Source of the DNA: an uncultured Lachnospiraceae bacterium
GTDB lineage: Bacteria > Bacillota > Clostridia > Lachnospirales > Lachnospiraceae
Length of the DNA stretch: 7,480 nucleotides
Assembly (NCBI GenBank): GCA_902796045.1
Contig: CADBNQ010000172.1
Span: forward strand, 1 to 7,480
Reading direction: 5' to 3'
A program made the position numbers and the translations under genes. Of this stretch, positions 6,108-7,480 are shown in pieces. The notes under the pieces were generated by a model, which saw only the letters and a list, made by a program, of their open reading frames with translations, did not search any database and was not told the DNA's origin. Every line of letters starts with the position of its first letter. Position 1 is the stretch's first letter.

Positions 6108-7334
6108 ATGAGCAAAGAAAAAGTCGTTTTAGCATACTCAGGTGGACTGGATACAACAGCTATTATTCCCTGGCTTAAAGAGACCTACAACTATGATGTC
6201 ATCTGCTGCTGCGTTGACTGCGGTCAGGGCAAGGAGCTTGAAGGGCTGGATGAGAGAGCCCTTTACTCCGGGGCAGCCAAGTTATATATAGAAGATATCA
6301 ACGATGAGTTTGCCGAGAACTATATCATGCCCTGTGTACAGGCGGGAGCTGTCTATGAACACAAGTACCTTCTGGGCACCTCCATGGCAAGACCGGGGAT
6401 CGCAGCTAAGCTGGTGGAGATCGCCAGAAAGGAAGGGGCCGTGGCCATCTGTCACGGTGCTACGGGCAAGGGCAATGACCAGATCCGTTTCGAACTGAGC
6501 ATCAAAGCACTCGCCCCGGATATAAGAATTATCGCTCCCTGGCGTGACAGCAGCTGGACTCTGAAATCAAGAGATGATGAGATCGCCTACTGCAAGGCAC
6601 ATGGGATTGACCTTCCCTTCGGCTCCGACAGCAGCTACAGCCGAGACCGGAACCTCTGGCATCTAAGCCACGAGGGACTTGAACTGGAAGATCCCTCCTG
6701 TGAACCGGATTATGACCATATACTGATGATGAGTGTTCCTCCGCAGAAAGCCCCGGATGAAGCTGAATATGTCACGATGACTTTTGAGGAAGGTGTTCCC
6801 ACCAGCATTAACGGTGAGAATATGAAGGTAGCCGACATCATCCGTAAGCTGAACGAGATGGGAGGCAGACATGGCATCGGAATCGTGGACATCGTGGAAA
6901 ACCGTGTTGTCGGCATGAAGTCCCGCGGGATCTATGAGACACCGGGTGGAACGATCCTGGTAGAGGCACACCAGCAGCTTGAAGAGCTGGTACTTGACCG
7001 GGCGACCATGGAAGTGAAGAAAAACATGGGCAACAAGCTGGCCCAGGTTGTCTACGAAGGGAAATGGTTTACTCCCCTGTGCGAAGCCATCAGAGCCTTC
7101 GTTGCCTCCACGCAGAAGGTGGTAACCGGAGAAGTCAGGTTCAGACTCTACAAGGGCAATATCATCAAGGCAGGAACCACATCTCCTTACAGCCTCTACA
7201 ACGAATCCCTTGCATCATTCACCACCGGAGACATGTATGATCATCATGACGCAGACGGCTTTATCACCCTCTTCGGGCTGCCCCTGAAGGTCAGAGCCAT
7301 GATGATGCAGGAGGTCAACCAGAACAAAAAATAA
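6108..7334 (+). CDS. argG: Argininosuccinate synthase
   Basis: ArgG joins citrulline and aspartate using ATP to make argininosuccinate, the penultimate step of arginine synthesis, in the cytoplasm. Its 408 residues have the normal family length. The N-terminal ATP-pyrophosphatase P-loop is AYSGGLDTT (9-17). The citrulline/aspartate-binding stretch HGATGKGNDQIRFEL (116-130) and YSRDRNLWHLSHEGLELEDP (177-196) follow, and the C-terminal oligomerisation segment is complete. The ATG has GGAGGA 10 nt upstream. It is transcribed alone, divergently from argC, and ends about 80 nt before a strong terminator; argH, often its neighbour elsewhere, does not follow. An ArgR-type box over its promoter suggests repression by arginine together with the argC operon. 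Confidence 0.97.
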   Translation: MSKEKVVLAYSGGLDTTAIIPWLKETYNYDVICCCVDCGQGKELEGLDERALYSGAAKLYIEDINDEFAENYIMPCVQAGAVYEHKYLLGTSMARPGIAAKLVEIARKEGAVAICHGATGKGNDQIRFELSIKALAPDIRIIAPWRDSSWTLKSRDDEIAYCKAHGIDLPFGSDSSYSRDRNLWHLSHEGLELEDPSCEPDYDHILMMSVPPQKAPDEAEYVTMTFEEGVPTSINGENMKVADIIRKLNEMGGRHGIGIVDIVENRVVGMKSRGIYETPGGTILVEAHQQLEELVLDRATMEVKKNMGNKLAQVVYEGKWFTPLCEAIRAFVASTQKVVTGEVRFRLYKGNIIKAGTTSPYSLYNESLASFTTGDMYDHHDADGFITLFGLPLKVRAMMMQEVNQNKK

Positions 7335-7413
7335 TACAGGGGATGTCGCAATACTGGGGCTATCGCGATAATGCAGAGCTGCCGGGAATGTCTTCGGCTT
7401 CCGTTGTTCCTCG

Positions 7414-7444
7414 AAAAAAAGGCTAATTCATTTAGCCTTTTTTT
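7414..7444. terminator. Bidirectional intrinsic terminator after argG
   Basis: A perfect 13-bp stem (7414-7426 with 7432-7444) surrounds the 5-nt loop TTCAT: seven A, then GGCTAA, mirrored by TTAGCC and seven T. The T-run on the plus strand ends argG transcription, and the complementary A-run gives a T-run on the minus strand, so it could also end a convergent gene entering from the right. Confidence 0.92.
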
Positions 7445-7480
7445 CATGCGGTACAAAGTCAGCCTCAGGCATCCACCGGC

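Noticed and set aside
6663..6971. Open frame of 102 codons on the minus strand inside argG
   Set aside because: It lies fully antisense to a complete, well-conserved argG and shows no recognisable domain or ribosome binding site.
7244..7456. Open frame of 70 codons on the minus strand across the argG end and its terminator
   Set aside because: It runs through the terminator hairpin and into argG antisense, with a low-complexity N-terminus generated by the A/T runs of the hairpin.

Overview
The window looks like a chromosomal core-metabolism segment from a Gram-positive, moderate-GC Clostridia member, most likely Lachnospiraceae or a close relative. This is inferred from strong AGGAGG-type ribosome binding sites on every gene, a WalR/PhoB-like regulator, the ArgJ-type cyclic arginine pathway, and my recollection that argG facing argCJBD, followed by a ComEA-like gene and a response regulator, is a familiar Lachnospiraceae arrangement. 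No mobile element, CRISPR array, tRNA, rRNA or phage gene is visible.

Layout. On the minus strand, reading from right to left, argC (5867-4827), argJ (4814-3582), argB (3569-2667) and argD (2637-1435) form a tight operon with gaps of 12, 12 and 29 nt. After a 128-nt gap that contains a good sigma-A-type promoter comes a second minus-strand unit: a ComEA-like exported SLBB/helix-hairpin-helix protein (1306-695, TTG start), then, 15 nt later, an OmpR/PhoB-family response regulator (from 679, cut off by the left window edge a few residues before its end). On the plus strand argG (6108-7334) diverges from argC and ends at a perfect 13-bp hairpin terminator (7414-7444).

Function. ArgJ makes N-acetylglutamate by transfer from N-acetylornithine. 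ArgB phosphorylates it, ArgC reduces it to the semialdehyde, and ArgD transaminates this to N-acetylornithine, from which ArgJ releases ornithine. ArgG acts later, joining citrulline and aspartate. The carbamoyltransferase (argF) and lyase (argH) are not in the window. ArgB carries the N-terminal extension and C-terminal signature of arginine-inhibited kinases, so the pathway is probably feedback-controlled at the enzyme level.

Regulation. The 240-bp argC-argG intergenic region is the most informative non-coding part. It holds a strong argC promoter (TTGCCT-17-TATAAT) whose -35 lies in a 7-bp inverted repeat, a very AT-rich middle, and an argG promoter (TTGCAT-17-TATCAT) overlapped by a good ArgR/AhrC-type box, TGCATAATAATGCA. 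I found no clearly novel system; the points worth checking are regulatory details and small sequence variations.
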